IMG/VR virus record: IMGVR_UViG_3300037247_001314
Span: 1 to 64,000 of that record
Reading direction: 5' to 3' (one strand)
From: a virus
Length of the DNA stretch: 64,000 nt
The translations under genes were made by a program, and so were the position numbers. Each line of letters opens with the position of its first letter. Within the stretch, counting starts at the first letter, position 1. Positions 16,550-27,400 of the stretch are shown one piece after another. The notes under the pieces were generated by a model. The model was not told the DNA's origin. It saw only the letters and a program-made list of their open reading frames with translations, and searched no databases.

Positions 16550-17569
16550 CTAGTCCCCGTCGGGATACATCGCCTGCGCGATGCGTTCAACAAGGGTGGC
16601 CGCTCCGATGTTGGAAGCGTACTTCACCTCGTAGCCGTCGGCCATTTTCTTCAAAAACTCGATGGGCATGTCTGCATTGGGCTCGGGCCAGTTTCCAGAC
16701 GTCTCGAAGGTCTCCGTGGCAAATCCAGATTCGGCGAGCGTTGCCATGAGTTCCGTCTTGGCCGCCTCAGCTTCTTCCGCTTCCTTTGCAGCAGCAGCTT
16801 CTTCCGCTTCCTTGGCCGCCTGTGCCGCAACTTCAGCCACCGACTTCGGTGCGGGCTTGCCGTCACCAGTCGGGACGGGCGGAACGGCCCCGAGAGGGAG
16901 CAAGCCTGCGTCGGCGACACCCGCCATGAAGTCCGCAACGCCATGGTGCCCCTTGGGCTCCTCGCGCTCTTTGTCGAGGTTGTAGGCTGCCATGAGCAGG
17001 TCAGCTTCGGTAAGACCGAGTTCTTTCGCGAGGTCCTTGAGTACCTTCTTCGAGTAGCTGCCGAAGGGGCTGCTCATCTCGTCTTTGGTCTTGGGCTCTG
17101 GTTCCTTCTGCGGAACGGTGGCCTCGACGGCAGCCACCTCGCGGGCGAGCTGGGAGTGCTGGGGAGTTCCACCGCCAGGCTTGATGTCGGCGTTGCGGGC
17201 GATGTGCGCCGCACGCGCTTGGTTGAGGTGGTCTTGATTGAAGTTGTAGCCGTTCGCATGGCCCACCGACTTCAAAAGCTCAGAGAACGTTTGGCAGCCT
17301 TCGCACTGCTCCTGGATGGCGGGCTGAGCAGCCACGAGCGCTACGAACTCTTTGGCGCTGTTTAGCGAAGGTCTCGGGATGGTGGGGCGACCGCGCTTGT
17401 TTTGGTTTTTCGTCTGGAGGATCTGGTCAGTCCAGCCCGTGTTCAGGGCCTTGTTGAGGTTGGCCTCATCCTCGACCTCAATGCAGAGATTGTTGTCCAC
17501 GTCGTAATGCGTGTCGTTGATGAGGATGGACTTGCCCTTCATGTGAGCGGAGCGCGTCTGAAGCATCAT
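16550..17569 (-). CDS. Head-module protein with alanine-rich helical middle
   Basis: The 339-residue protein starts at the second in-frame Met cluster (MMLQTRSAHMKGKSILIND), which has AAGGGA upstream; the longer frame has no ribosome site and would cross the terminator. The first 60 residues form a small strand-rich domain, followed by a helical region. At about residues 235-285 lies an extreme Ala/Glu/Lys repeat (EAEEAAAAKEAEEAEAAK) that is probably a long single helix. It follows the major capsid gene after a terminator. Possible roles are a head fibre or inner-head protein. Confidence 0.6.
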   Translation of the reverse strand: MMLQTRSAHMKGKSILINDTHYDVDNNLCIEVEDEANLNKALNTGWTDQILQTKNQNKRGRPTIPRPSLNSAKEFVALVAAQPAIQEQCEGCQTFSELLKSVGHANGYNFNQDHLNQARAAHIARNADIKPGGGTPQHSQLAREVAAVEATVPQKEPEPKTKDEMSSPFGSYSKKVLKDLAKELGLTEADLLMAAYNLDKEREEPKGHHGVADFMAGVADAGLLPLGAVPPVPTGDGKPAPKSVAEVAAQAAKEAEEAAAAKEAEEAEAAKTELMATLAESGFATETFETSGNWPEPNADMPIEFLKKMADGYEVKYASNIGAATLVERIAQAMYPDGD

Positions 17570-17603
17570 GATGTTTTCCCTTGTGAGTTTGAGGCTAGCC
17601 CCA

Positions 17604-17645
17604 AAGCAAAGGGGCGCGCGACCAAGCATAGGCCGTGCGCCCCTT
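17604..17645 (-). terminator. Terminator after the major capsid gene
   Basis: On the minus strand AAGGGGCGCACGGCC pairs with GGTCGCGCGCCCCTT across an 8-base loop, with one mismatch, and is followed by TGCTTTGG. The U-tract is short. The position directly behind the capsid gene supports the call. Confidence 0.7.
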
Positions 17646-17682
17646 CTATTCCAGACGCCGCTTCCCTGCTAGGGGTTAGGCG

Positions 17683-19122
17683 TTAGGGCTGCCCCTTGAA
17701 GTTGGGGGCTCGACCGATGTTCCGGATGAGTACGGCCTTGCCCGGGGCATAGAGCACCGGAACTCCGTATACTAATTGCATCCAACGGATTGACGTCGAC
17801 ACGGTGGCCAGCGGCACCTTGAGGAATGGCGCCAACTGTTTCCAGCTGAGGCACTCAAGGTTCTGTTGCCAAAGGATGGCGATCGAGGTGAACGGCAAAC
17901 GATCGTTGACATCGTCGAAGGTGAACTCGCCCGCGCCAGCGGTGTTCGGGGTGCGAGCGATCTGCCGTTGTTTGCCAACAGCTCCGCCCTTTTTGGTGCG
18001 GTAGAGTTCGTACCACTTCACGCCGACGGCAGACCCGGGGGTCACACCGAACGTCATCTTGTCGCCTTCAGCAACGGCAATAGCACTGCCGTCGACAGCA
18101 ACGGCAACGCTACGGCCGAAGTCATTGTGCGCGGACACGCTGTAGAAGTAGGAACCTGCGTCTTCAGCGTCAAAGAGCGAGCCAGCGTCGGCCGGGGTTG
18201 TTGCGCCAGTCGAAATCGTTGGTGTCGCAGGACGCTGTGCGGCGTCGCCGGCCGCGGTAGCTTTCGGCGAACCGCCATCATTCACGAAAACATTCGGCTC
18301 AAAAAGCACATCGCCGGCCGGGCTGGTGAAGCCCTTGATATCGAGCCCAACCATCCCGTCCTTGCGCTTGTCCAGAAGGTCGTAGCGCCCCTTCGGGAAG
18401 AAGCTCTTGACGAGGTCAGCCTTAATCTTCGGATTGAGATGCAGGTGGGTCGGAATCCCGAAGTTCGGGTCGTCGCTGATGGTGAGCGCAGCGTCAATGA
18501 GGATGTCCTCGTCGAGCGGCTTACCACGCTGGTCGATGATGTTGTCAGCCGGCGCGTTGTCGGTGATGAGCTTCTCGTAGCCGTCAAACTGAATAGTCGA
18601 CAGCGAAGAGTCAGCGTAGAACAACGCACGCTCGACGATGCGCAAAAGCCACATCGTCCCCGCCACCGTTTCGTTTGCGATGACGTTGCCATGCGCCGGA
18701 CGAATCAAGCTCATCACGTGACTGACTGACCTGGTCGTGCCCAGGAACTTCACGGCCGCGTAGCGTCGAGCGAACGTAGAATCGTCCTCGGGAGGCAGCG
18801 CGCCCTCCGCGATGAAGCCCTCGATTCCTTCGCCGTAGCTCGAAATCTCGTTGTGCTCCTCGACGGTGTTGTACGCCGCGAGCTTGGGAATGGCCTTGAA
18901 CAGCCGGATGTGTTCCATCCGGTAGGTGACGTTCTTCAACGTCTGCTCGAGCGACTCAACGCGCAGAGGGAACCCCTGCCCCGGAGCAGCGCCCGGGTTG
19001 TTGATGTCGTTGCCCGCCGTGAGGGCCTTGTTCAGGTGGTCGAGGTCAGATTCCGAGAACGGATTTCCCGGCCCGAACCCGTCCACCCCGTCGTAGTCCT
19101 TCCAGGACACTTGGTCGATCAT
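17683..19122 (-). CDS. Major capsid protein with an Ig/FnIII-like insertion
   Basis: The 479-residue protein is the shell subunit. It follows the prohead protease and scaffold-like genes and has a strong ribosome site (AAGGAG, 8 bases). The N-arm includes KNVTYRMEHIRLFKAIPK at residues 63-80. Residues about 120-290 contain HK97-fold-like segments (VKFLGTTRSVSHVMSLIRPA, PTHLHLNPKIKADLVKSFFP). Residues about 300-410 form an inserted sandwich domain (GSYFYSVSAHNDFGRSVAVA, VKWYELYRTKKGG) of FnIII/Ig type, as found on the surface of several phage capsids. The C-terminus returns to the capsid fold (WQQNLECLSWKQLAPFLKVP). The gene contains none of the dispersed TCCAGAC motifs. Confidence 0.9.
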   Translation of the reverse strand: MIDQVSWKDYDGVDGFGPGNPFSESDLDHLNKALTAGNDINNPGAAPGQGFPLRVESLEQTLKNVTYRMEHIRLFKAIPKLAAYNTVEEHNEISSYGEGIEGFIAEGALPPEDDSTFARRYAAVKFLGTTRSVSHVMSLIRPAHGNVIANETVAGTMWLLRIVERALFYADSSLSTIQFDGYEKLITDNAPADNIIDQRGKPLDEDILIDAALTISDDPNFGIPTHLHLNPKIKADLVKSFFPKGRYDLLDKRKDGMVGLDIKGFTSPAGDVLFEPNVFVNDGGSPKATAAGDAAQRPATPTISTGATTPADAGSLFDAEDAGSYFYSVSAHNDFGRSVAVAVDGSAIAVAEGDKMTFGVTPGSAVGVKWYELYRTKKGGAVGKQRQIARTPNTAGAGEFTFDDVNDRLPFTSIAILWQQNLECLSWKQLAPFLKVPLATVSTSIRWMQLVYGVPVLYAPGKAVLIRNIGRAPNFKGQP

Positions 19123-19145
19123 GATGGTCTCTCCTTAAAGAGGGT

Positions 19146-19192
19146 TGTCTGGACGATTGTCTGGACGATGCGAGCTCGCTGTCACCGAGCTC
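19146..19192 (-). promoter_or_regulatory. Capsid-gene leader: tandem GTCTGGACGAT and hairpin
   Basis: Two direct copies of GTCTGGACGAT (19146 and 19158) are followed by a perfect 7-bp inverted repeat GAGCTCG/CGAGCTC with a 7-base loop (19172-19192). There is no U-tract on the minus strand, so this is not a terminator. It may be an mRNA 5'-stabilising or processing element that raises capsid expression relative to the upstream genes. Confidence 0.5.
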
Positions 19193-19209
19193 AAGGGTGA
19201 AGCAGTTGG

Positions 19210-19887
19210 CTAGGCCGCCTGCGGGGAACGTTGAGCTTTAGCGACCGCCATGACCTCTTGGGCAAGGCCCTTGGAGAGTTCAGTGGCAATCTCGTACTTC
19301 GCGATGGCGGTGGACATGTTTTCGCCACCCTTCGAGAACCCGCCGTTCTCCTGAGAAATCGTCTGCATGACGTCCAGGACTTCGCTCTTCGAGAGCTTGT
19401 TGGCCGCGGGAGGTTGGCCAGCGATTGGCCGCTCGACGGGAGCAGCAGGCCCGAGCCCTTTGCTGAGGACAGGACCCGCGGGTTGACCCGAGAGGGCCGC
19501 CACTTGGTCGGAAAGGCTCTTCACCATTTCGCCCATCTGGACGACGCTGGTGGCGAGAGCACAGCGGAACTGGTGCTCGCTGCCTTCGCCCTTTTCGATG
19601 CGATCGGCGAGAACAGTGAGGGCGTCGACGACACCAGCGTGCTGCTCCTTGATATAGGGGCTCACGTCGACGCTCTTCACCAAGGCCTCCGTCTGGAGCG
19701 GGGCGGTAGCTGCCGCTGCGAGTGTGCCCGAGCCGCCAAGGCTCTTGAGAAGCTCTTCGCGCTCCTCGGGAGTAGCAGTGCCGGCGTTGGCCTTTTCAAA
19801 AAGGGCCTTCGATCGAGCAGCCGGGTTGCTCGCCTCAGCCGCAGCGGTGAGGGCATCCAAGCCCGTCTGGAGTTGTGTTTGGTCCAT
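19210..19887 (-). CDS. Probable scaffold protein
   Basis: The 225-residue protein starts MDQTQLQTGLDALTAAAEAS, with AGGAG 11 bases upstream; the longer open frame upstream overlaps the protease gene and is not used. It is a mostly helical, Ala/Glu/Ser-rich, cysteine-poor protein with a central CALATSVVQMGEMVKSLSDQ helix. Its place between the prohead protease and the major capsid gene is that of a scaffold. A Pro-rich linker (GLGPAAPVERPIAGQPPAA) precedes a C-terminal helix that would be the capsid-contact segment. Confidence 0.65.
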   Translation of the reverse strand: MDQTQLQTGLDALTAAAEASNPAARSKALFEKANAGTATPEEREELLKSLGGSGTLAAAATAPLQTEALVKSVDVSPYIKEQHAGVVDALTVLADRIEKGEGSEHQFRCALATSVVQMGEMVKSLSDQVAALSGQPAGPVLSKGLGPAAPVERPIAGQPPAANKLSKSEVLDVMQTISQENGGFSKGGENMSTAIAKYEIATELSKGLAQEVMAVAKAQRSPQAA

Positions 19888-19901
19888 TTGTTGGGGTCTC
19901 C

Positions 19902-20744
19902 TCAGAGCCTTCCGTGCTCTGCCAGGGTTTCGAGCGTGCAATATGCGCGCTCTGCGAAAACGTGGTCGGCTCCGGGGAACCGAGTCAAAATGAGGGCGAG
20001 AGCCTCGCTCTTGCTGATGCGCTCGTCTTGCTGCGCCGCAAGGTCTTTCTCGTCGCTCTCCAAAGATTGGGGGGACAAGATGCGACCGGCACCTTCGCCA
20101 GTGGTCGAGCCTTGGGTACTTGGGTGCTCGCCAGCGGGGGCCGCGTTGCCAGTCGTCGCCGTCATAGCCTTGATGGCTTGCTGCGCAGCTTCTTCGTCGC
20201 CCTCTTCGATAGCCACCATGCTCTTCGCCAAACACTCCAGACGAGTACCAAAGCCTATGGGGCAGTTGGTAATAGCGGTGTGCTTTACGATCGCTTCAGC
20301 GACGGTCTTGCGGTTAGGGCCTGTGCGCCGGACGACATCACCCTCGATGGAAAAACCGAGGCGGCGTTCATTGCCCGCTTTTGCGAGAGCACGGCCAAGG
20401 TCCCAAATACGGTTAGCGCGCGGAGTGTCGACCATCCAGCCTTCAGCCCACGTGCCGTTCGCGTCGGCGGTTTGGCCGTCCGGCAGCAACTCGCCTTTTT
20501 GGAAACGACGCACACCCGTGGGATAGCCGAGGGGTGAGTCGGTGTCCTTGCTGTGGTTGTCGTTGAACCAACCACTCTCCAAAAACGGCTTAAAGTTGAG
20601 CCCCTTCTGGACGACGATTTCACCTTGCTTGTCGAGGATGTCTGTCGAAATAATACCAGCGATGCGCCTTCGCATTCCACGCGGACCGCTAGCCTTCTCA
20701 AAGAAGGACAGCGGAGCGAAGAACTTGAAAGGGTCAGCACCCAT
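19902..20744 (-). CDS. Prohead maturation protease (HK97 U35/S78-type)
   Basis: The 280-residue protein cleaves scaffold and capsid delta domains during head maturation. The N-terminal 150 residues show the family pattern: RRRIAGIISTDILDKQGEI, the catalytic His in WFNDNHSKD (His64), W-x-EGWMVDTPRA, and the catalytic Ser in RLGFSIEGDV (Ser132). Residues 180-280 are a helical, Gln/Ala-rich extension that may itself act as scaffold. The gene follows a terminator and precedes the scaffold-like and capsid genes. GGAG lies 8 bases before the ATG. Confidence 0.9.
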   Translation of the reverse strand: MGADPFKFFAPLSFFEKASGPRGMRRRIAGIISTDILDKQGEIVVQKGLNFKPFLESGWFNDNHSKDTDSPLGYPTGVRRFQKGELLPDGQTADANGTWAEGWMVDTPRANRIWDLGRALAKAGNERRLGFSIEGDVVRRTGPNRKTVAEAIVKHTAITNCPIGFGTRLECLAKSMVAIEEGDEEAAQQAIKAMTATTGNAAPAGEHPSTQGSTTGEGAGRILSPQSLESDEKDLAAQQDERISKSEALALILTRFPGADHVFAERAYCTLETLAEHGRL

Positions 20745-20763
20745 TGCTCATCTCCAAAAACAG

Positions 20764-20816
20764 AAAAAGGCGAAGTCCAGACAGAGCATCAAAGCTCCCT
20801 CTGCGACTTCGCCCCT
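20764..20816 (-). terminator. Rho-independent terminator before the protease-capsid operon
   Basis: A perfect 9-bp arm pair GGCGAAGTC (20769-20777) and GACTTCGCC (20805-20813) encloses a second stem (CAGAG/CTCTG). It is followed on the minus strand by CCTTTTTCTGTTTTTG. It ends transcripts coming from the internal-protein genes, implying a separate late promoter for the protease, scaffold and capsid genes. Confidence 0.85.
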
Positions 20817-20871
20817 ACTCGAACCCTCAATCGGTTCCTAATCGGGCCCACGCGCGTGCGTTAGGTTGTCC

Positions 20872-21108
20872 TTAAGATGTATCTGTACGTCCAGATGGAG
20901 TCAAGCTTCCGCTAGGGACGACATAGCGCTCTGGCGCCAAATCCAAACCATCGTCCAGACGAATAGGCAGCTCCACAGATTGCTTGCACCAATGACATTG
21001 TGCTCGCGCGACGCCCTTGTCGTCGAAGCGAACTATCCCCTGAATGCGCAGACGCGTCTCGTCGCCCGCCTTCTGGAGCAGTCTGTTTTTGCAATGCGGG
21101 CACCTCAC
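20872..21108 (-). CDS. Zinc-ribbon protein, Com-like
   Basis: The 78-residue protein has two CxxC knuckles, MRCPHCKNRLL at the start and QCHWCKQSV near residue 38, the layout of small Com-type zinc ribbons. The GTG start overlaps the preceding TAG. Such proteins bind RNA or DNA, but the role here is unknown. It is the last gene before the terminator. Confidence 0.65.
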   Translation of the reverse strand: MRCPHCKNRLLQKAGDETRLRIQGIVRFDDKGVARAQCHWCKQSVELPIRLDDGLDLAPERYVVPSGSLTPSGRTDTS

Positions 21109-21455
21109 TACAAAAACTCCTTGAACCGTTCCTCGAGCCTCGTTTGAGCCTCAGCCTCATTTGCCGCTGTTGGCCAATCCTCATCGGGGAACTGCGTGCC
21201 GAGTTCGGCGTAACGCTGCACCGTCGGCCAGAGCAGAAGGATAATGCCCTCAGCTGTTGGCACACGCAGGATACCGTCCTCGGGGTCATCAAGGAAGTCA
21301 GGGTGCTCGTCCAGAAAGGGGAGCCACAACTTCCCATTGCCCGGAGTGTTTGATAGCTGGAGTCGACCCGCAGACATGCTCACCTTCACGGCAGCTGTGA
21401 GCGGTTGGCGGGGGGAAACGCGCAAGTCGCGCACGATGTAAATGCCGGCTTTCAT
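21108..21455 (-). CDS. Unknown protein after the giant virion protein
   Basis: The 115-residue protein starts MKAGIYIVRDLRVSPRQPL at an ATG overlapping the previous stop by 4 bases; an upstream in-frame Met is inside the giant gene and is rejected. It has a strand-rich first half and a helical acidic end (NEAEAQTRLEERFKEFL). No family is recognised. Confidence 0.55.
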   Translation of the reverse strand: MKAGIYIVRDLRVSPRQPLTAAVKVSMSAGRLQLSNTPGNGKLWLPFLDEHPDFLDDPEDGILRVPTAEGIILLLWPTVQRYAELGTQFPDEDWPTAANEAEAQTRLEERFKEFL

Positions 21456-24400
21456 GCGCCCACCTTCAGACCTTTGCACGCGTCCTTAAGTGCTGTGTCG
21501 GTCTGAGTACCCGTGAAGAAAAAGTCGTCGACGGGGACACCATTGATTTTGGTCTTGCCGGCAGTCTTCATCGTGTTGATGAGTTCGCTGCGGATGGACA
21601 ACGAGCGGCACCACACCCCGGCGATGTCCTCATGAGCGACGCCGTTTTCGAACATCACCTCGTGATTGCTACTCGTGAGCTTCAATACCTCTTCTTCAGG
21701 CTTGCCTGTGTTCTTCGTGTCGGACTGGATTTGCGAGCCGTAACGATCGTGATGATGCGCCCAATAGTCTGCGCGCTTGAGGACACGCGGATGGTAGATG
21801 TAGCGGACCTGCGTATCGCTGTCGTCGTAACCGTGCACTGAACTTGCACCAGGGCCGCCCTTGCGCGCGACGCGCACCATCGTGCCCGCAGCGCCGCCCG
21901 TGTTGATGTCGTCGCTAGCTTGCGAACTCTTTGGCGCGGTGCCGTTTGTGTAGCCTTGTTTCCTCGATGGGATGCCTGTCTCGCTGAGCAAGATTGACGC
22001 TGCAGCTCCCGGGGAAGCCCCGCCTGTGTGCGCGAAGTAGACGTCCTTGAGTTCCTCCTTGCTGAAGCGGTCAAACCAGACAGTGTGCGCTCCGCCAGCG
22101 CCAACACGAATCTCAGCGGTGTCGACGTACTTCGCGTAGTCCATTTTCTTCAGCTGGCCATCCAGCCAAGCCTCGTCAGCATACTTGCGCCTGTCGAGGT
22201 CGTTACCGTCGATGTCGTAGAGCCAGTGCCCGCGCGTGCCTAAGCCACACTTCACGATTTGACTCTTGATGAAGAGCCGCTCTGCATCAGCGTCGTGGGT
22301 GCTAGCCGCGAGCTCGGGGGAGACGCCTGCCATCTGGAGTACGTGTTGCAGCTCTGTCTGGACATCTTTCGAGACGGGAATGCGCGCGACGAGACGCCCA
22401 CGCATCGCTACCCCTGCGGCTTGCTTTGGATCGTCTGTCTGGACGTATTTACCAGCTTGGTACATCGTGCCGTTTTGGTGACAAACGCCGACGTAAGAAC
22501 CCCCATCGGTCTTGCCGTCGTAGCCACCCCAGCCGCCTTCGATAGGCGTGTTGCCTTTCTTGTGCAGCCCCGTGTCCTCGTCGTAGATGTCGAAGCTTGG
22601 TGCTCCCTTCTTGTCGACCGGATGGTAGTATTTGACAACGCCCTTCGAGAGCTTTGAAGCGTCAGGCTCAAAATGCAGAAGGTCGCCGGTGAGCTCGTAA
22701 TAATCTTCGCCGTCTGGGTTGTCGACGCGGCGCACACTCACTTGGTGGTTTTGCCAAAGCCCTGCAGCGCCGTGCCTGATGGAATGGCCCCAGTGCCCCA
22801 TCTTGAACGAGTCGAGCGCAGCGAGGTCCCCTTCGTTATTCACCGCGAGCCCGCCCTGCTTTTGTGGGCCGAGTGCGAATGGCACGGGTGCTTGCACAAA
22901 CGCTGGCGGAAGCTCGGGGAGTATCGGGGTGACTTCCTTTGACGTTTCAAAGGCAGCGTCGAGGTCGGCCTTCGACACCGTGAAGACGGTACTGACGGAT
23001 ACCTGCGGTTCCCCGTGAGCAGTGATACCCTTTGCCGCTAAATACGCTGCAGCGTCTTCCTTTACCTTCGCAGAGACGCCGTTGAACTTGATGACAAGTT
23101 TGTCGGGCTCGCTGTCGTGCGCCTTAATCTTTTTCGGTTTCCCGGGCTCGATAGCCGTGAGGTCCGCGAGTACAACATCCCGCACCGTTTTGGTGACAAT
23201 CTCGTTAACCTCAAAGGTGGTGCCTTTCGGGTAAGTCAGACCATCGTGCGCAGCCTTGAGATACTTAGCGTCTGGAAAACGTTTCGCGAGCGCGCTCTTC
23301 TTGACGACGAGCATCGTTCCAAGGGGCGAATCGGAATCCGTCGAGGGTGGCATTCCCTCCCAGTTCTCCACAGACGTGTGGAACGCATTCGCGTCTTTGC
23401 CGGCGAGCAAATAGTTACCCTTGCCGTCCTCATGAACGTGCAGGCCTGCAGTGTAGCCTCCGTCTGCTAGCTGCTTCTGGAAGTGTGCGAGTACAAGCAA
23501 GTCCTCCGCGTCGGTCGGCTTCAGATTGTCTTTCGCCCACGCAGTCCAAGCTTGCGCTTTCTTGATTTGCTCCGAGTTGACGGGAACCTTGGGCTTCACC
23601 ACCTGGAGCGTGACGGGAGTCTTTTTCTTTTTGACCTTGTCACCAGGCCACTGAACAGACGCCCCACCTGCGTCTTTCACTAGGCTCGCTATTTGGTGCG
23701 AGGCGTAGACGCCAATGCCTTCACCCATCTTGTCGACACCGGTGAACTTCGAGTACGGCTTCCCACCGTCGGCCGTGAAGATGTCGCCCCACTTCGTGTG
23801 GAGCTTCACGTTCGCAGGGAGTTCTTTGATTTTGTCGTTGATGGTCGTCGACTTGAGATGGCCGCCGAGTGCCTTGACTTTCTTCACGCCCGACGGGTGC
23901 GAGGGCGTCTTCACCGTCAACGGGTCGACGACGACAGAATGCGTAGCGACTGATGTGTTGCCGTAGAGGTTGCCGTCGTTACCCTTCCAATAGGTCACGT
24001 TCTCTTTGACGAGTTGAATGCCAAACTTGTGGTCGGAATGCAGGACCGTCCCCACAGGGAGAGCCTTGAGTTCTGCCGGCGTCATCGAAGAAAAGTTACC
24101 CAGCGCGGGATCGAAACCGGCGTAGCCTGAATCGCTCTCCAACGTGAAGTCGGCCACGAGACTCGACGGGATGCCTTCCGACATCGGCTCGCCATCGTCA
24201 CCGATACCGGCCCAGTTACCGTTGGCGAGCTTGACGAGCTTGTCTCCAGACTTCACATGCACGCTGGCCCCAACGGGAGCCGCCTCGAGCGTGTCGACTG
24301 AGTTCACCGGCGATGTGCCGGGCCAGTCGTAGTTTGGCGCCGGAGTAATTGTTGGCGGGGTGGACGCAGCCTCGATGGCAGTCGTCTCAACAGCAAACTC

Positions 24401-27400
24401 TTTTACTGTTGCGCCGTGGTCCCCGAGCAGGCACCACGCGTTTAGGGCTCCTATGTGGGCCTGTGCCGGCTTGAGCGGAGCGAGGTTGTGGTCGTCGATA
24501 AACGTTTGAAGTACACCAGCGGCTGAGAGGCTTGCTCCCGCATTTGGATAGAAACGGAGAACATGTTCGCCACCGTGTGGGCTCACGGTGAACTTGCCGC
24601 CGTACTTCTGCTGCACCGACTCTTGCTGGATGTAGTCGCCGAGCACCATCTTCGTGACGACGGCTTTCGTCTTTTGCTCGGGGGGAATGTCTTGTGGATG
24701 GGCGCCGATGGCGGAGTCAGCCGTTATTAGCGCAGCATGGGTCGCGAAAGTGTCGTCTTGAGCGAACGCAGCAGTGTCGAGGTGGAATGCTTCTTCCATC
24801 GCTTCGTAACTGCCAGTTTTGCCGAGCGCGCTCCCGAGCGCGTAGAGCGCCGTCTGATTAGCGTCCCCGTGCGTGACGGCGCCATCCTCATTAACCGCTA
24901 CAAACTTTACTTGCCAAGGCGCACTACCATCGGTGTTGTACCCACTTGCTGTCGTCGTAATCCAAGTTTTTTTGCCCTTCCATTCGCCTTGTAGCCAAAC
25001 GCCCGTAGGCGGAACCCATGGATCCCAATGCGGACTTTTCATGCCGTAGGTTTTGTCAGGCTTACCTGGAACCGGAGCACCGGCGAGCTTCTGCGCGTTT
25101 GTCCAGACGGCTTCCTTCTCAGCAAAATCGGGTAGCGATTCCTTCGTCGTCACGACTACCGGCCCTGGGTCGCCAGAGATAGACGGGGTGGCCGGGGACC
25201 AACCAGAGAGTAATAGCTCAAGCGGAGTAAGCTCTTTTGGTTCAGGCTGCACAGTGCTTACAGGGTCGTGGGGCATCTGGACGAGCCATTCGAACGACTC
25301 GGGCTGAAAGTCCTTTGGGCTGAATGCGAACTCATCGCCAAGTTTTTTGCTGTACCACTTGCTGTCGTTGTGCTTGGTGTAGGTGTCCTTATCGTGCGTC
25401 ACCGACGAGCCCGGAGCCATCGCGGTAAGTTCGGCTACCGTCAACGGCTTGGCCCCGGAGCCACCAGCTGCGCCTGGCTGATGGATGATTTTGAGGTCGC
25501 TAGCTGCCATCTCCGTTGCAGAGAAGTTTGACCCGATGGTGTTGACGTAGCCGTCAGCAACTTTTTTATACGTGTAGCCCGCTGAGTCCTTGAGCACAGA
25601 GTTGAGAGGAAGTTTTGAAAGCTCGACAAGAGACGGAAGTTTCGCGCCTTTCCAAAGAAGTTTGCTCTCAACGTCTGGAACTGGCCCCGGGAGCACCTTC
25701 CATGTTGTGGAACTCAACGGGAGAAAGTCCGGGTGCGTAACGATGTTGGTGCCAACTGCGACCCATTGCTCGTCAGACTCTTTGATGAACGCCTTCTCAC
25801 CGTTGTTGATCATTGAGCCGAGCGGCATGGCCGCGAGCTCGGCCAACGTGAGTTCTTTTGCGCCAAATAGCGCGGGCAGCACGCCTAGGGGCAGCGGCGA
25901 CTGCGCTGCAGGGGCGTCGGGGGCGAGGACCTTCATGCCGCCATACCCAGACGATGCGTCTCCGGCGATATCGGAACTCAGCTGCTCGTCGGATAACGCA
26001 GGAATATCGGTGATGCCTAATGGCTTCCATCCAGACGCAGTCTTAACCCAACCATCCTCGCCAGGAAGGGTCTCTGGGCCCGGCTTGGATCCCGGCTCGC
26101 CATAGACGAGCATGGTGCCTTCAGGAAGTGCAGCGAGTTCGTCGCCACTCGGAAGTTTCCAATCGTCCCAGCCCGGCTCTCCGGGCGCGCTCGGGGTGAG
26201 CGGCGTAGCGAACGTCATGAGTTCGCCGCTCTTTGGTTTCACGCCAAAAAACTCCCAACCACCTCCAGACGCAACCTTCGTCTTGCCGGTTTGCTTCTTA
26301 TAATCCGCTTTGTCCTCGTAACCCTTCTGGCGGAGCCAGACCCAATCACTTGCTGCCGACAGGCTTTTGAAGGTTTGCTCTGCATCCGCTGCAGCACCGG
26401 GGACACCAGCGATAGAAACCTTGAAGCCTTCTTCCAACACTTCAAGGTCGACCGCTACCTCGTACTCTTTTGTTCCAACGCCAGTGGGCGTCGGTAACAC
26501 AAATGGCTTGAGCATCGTGTGCTTGTGCCCAACAGGAAGCGGACCGCCCTTCTTTGGGTAGACGGGGTTCGCGAGGATGGTGTCCTGGACAACAAAGTCA
26601 GAAATCACCTCAGCCTTAGGCGCGAGCCCGACGACGGGCTTGGGGGGAGGGGGCGGCTTGGGCTTTTTGAGCTGCTGGGTCGCCTTCGCTGCTGCGGAAA
26701 CAGACGGGAGCAATAGCACGGGTTTGAGCCCCGGGCTGGAGGCAGAGAACGCGCCGTACTCTGTCGCTGCACCATTCGACGCTACAGAATAGTATTTGAA
26801 AAGAGGGGCGCCGTCTGGAGATTGGTGAGCGACATAAATGTCAAACGATCCACCTCCGTCGAGAGCTTTGATGACGCTGCCGGGGAGCGGAAGGTTGGCG
26901 GGCCAATCATGTGGCACCGTCGCCTTCGCGTGCTTGGCTGCAAACAACTTCGCAGCATTTGGGATGAGTGCGGAGTCAGCGATGATGCCGTCCTCGACGG
27001 TGGCCAGCATCTCGTGCAGCGTGAGCGCCTTCTGCTCAGGCGTGACCTTCTTTTCAGCGACGAGTTCTTCGTACGTCTTGCTCGCAATGGTAGCTGCGCC
27101 TTGCAGCCCCGCAGCCTTGAGGTCCTCTGCAAACTGTTCCAACTCAAAGAGCTTCGTCGCGCTGAGCGCGATGCCGTTCTTCTTCTTATCCGACGAGTTC
27201 ATGTCTAGCGGAAGATTCTTGTTGAACAGCTGAGTGCCGTCAGCTGCTGCCGCTGGCGACGGGTAGAGTATGAACTTGCCGTCTGGAAACTGCGCCTGCA
27301 CCTCCATCTTGCCCGAAAACGGATTCAGCTCAAAGGCAAACGCAAACGTGTTGCCCGCGACCTTCACAGACGCGTAGTAGCCCGGGCCCGGATAGTTGCT

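Noticed and set aside
16430-17365. 311-codon plus-strand frame
   Set aside because: It is antisense to the alanine-rich head protein; the apparent Phe/Arg/Gly-rich domains come from reading Ala/Glu/Lys codons backwards.
17866-18729. 287-codon plus-strand frame inside the capsid gene
   Set aside because: It is antisense to the major capsid gene, has no start signals, and its sequence lacks recognisable structure.
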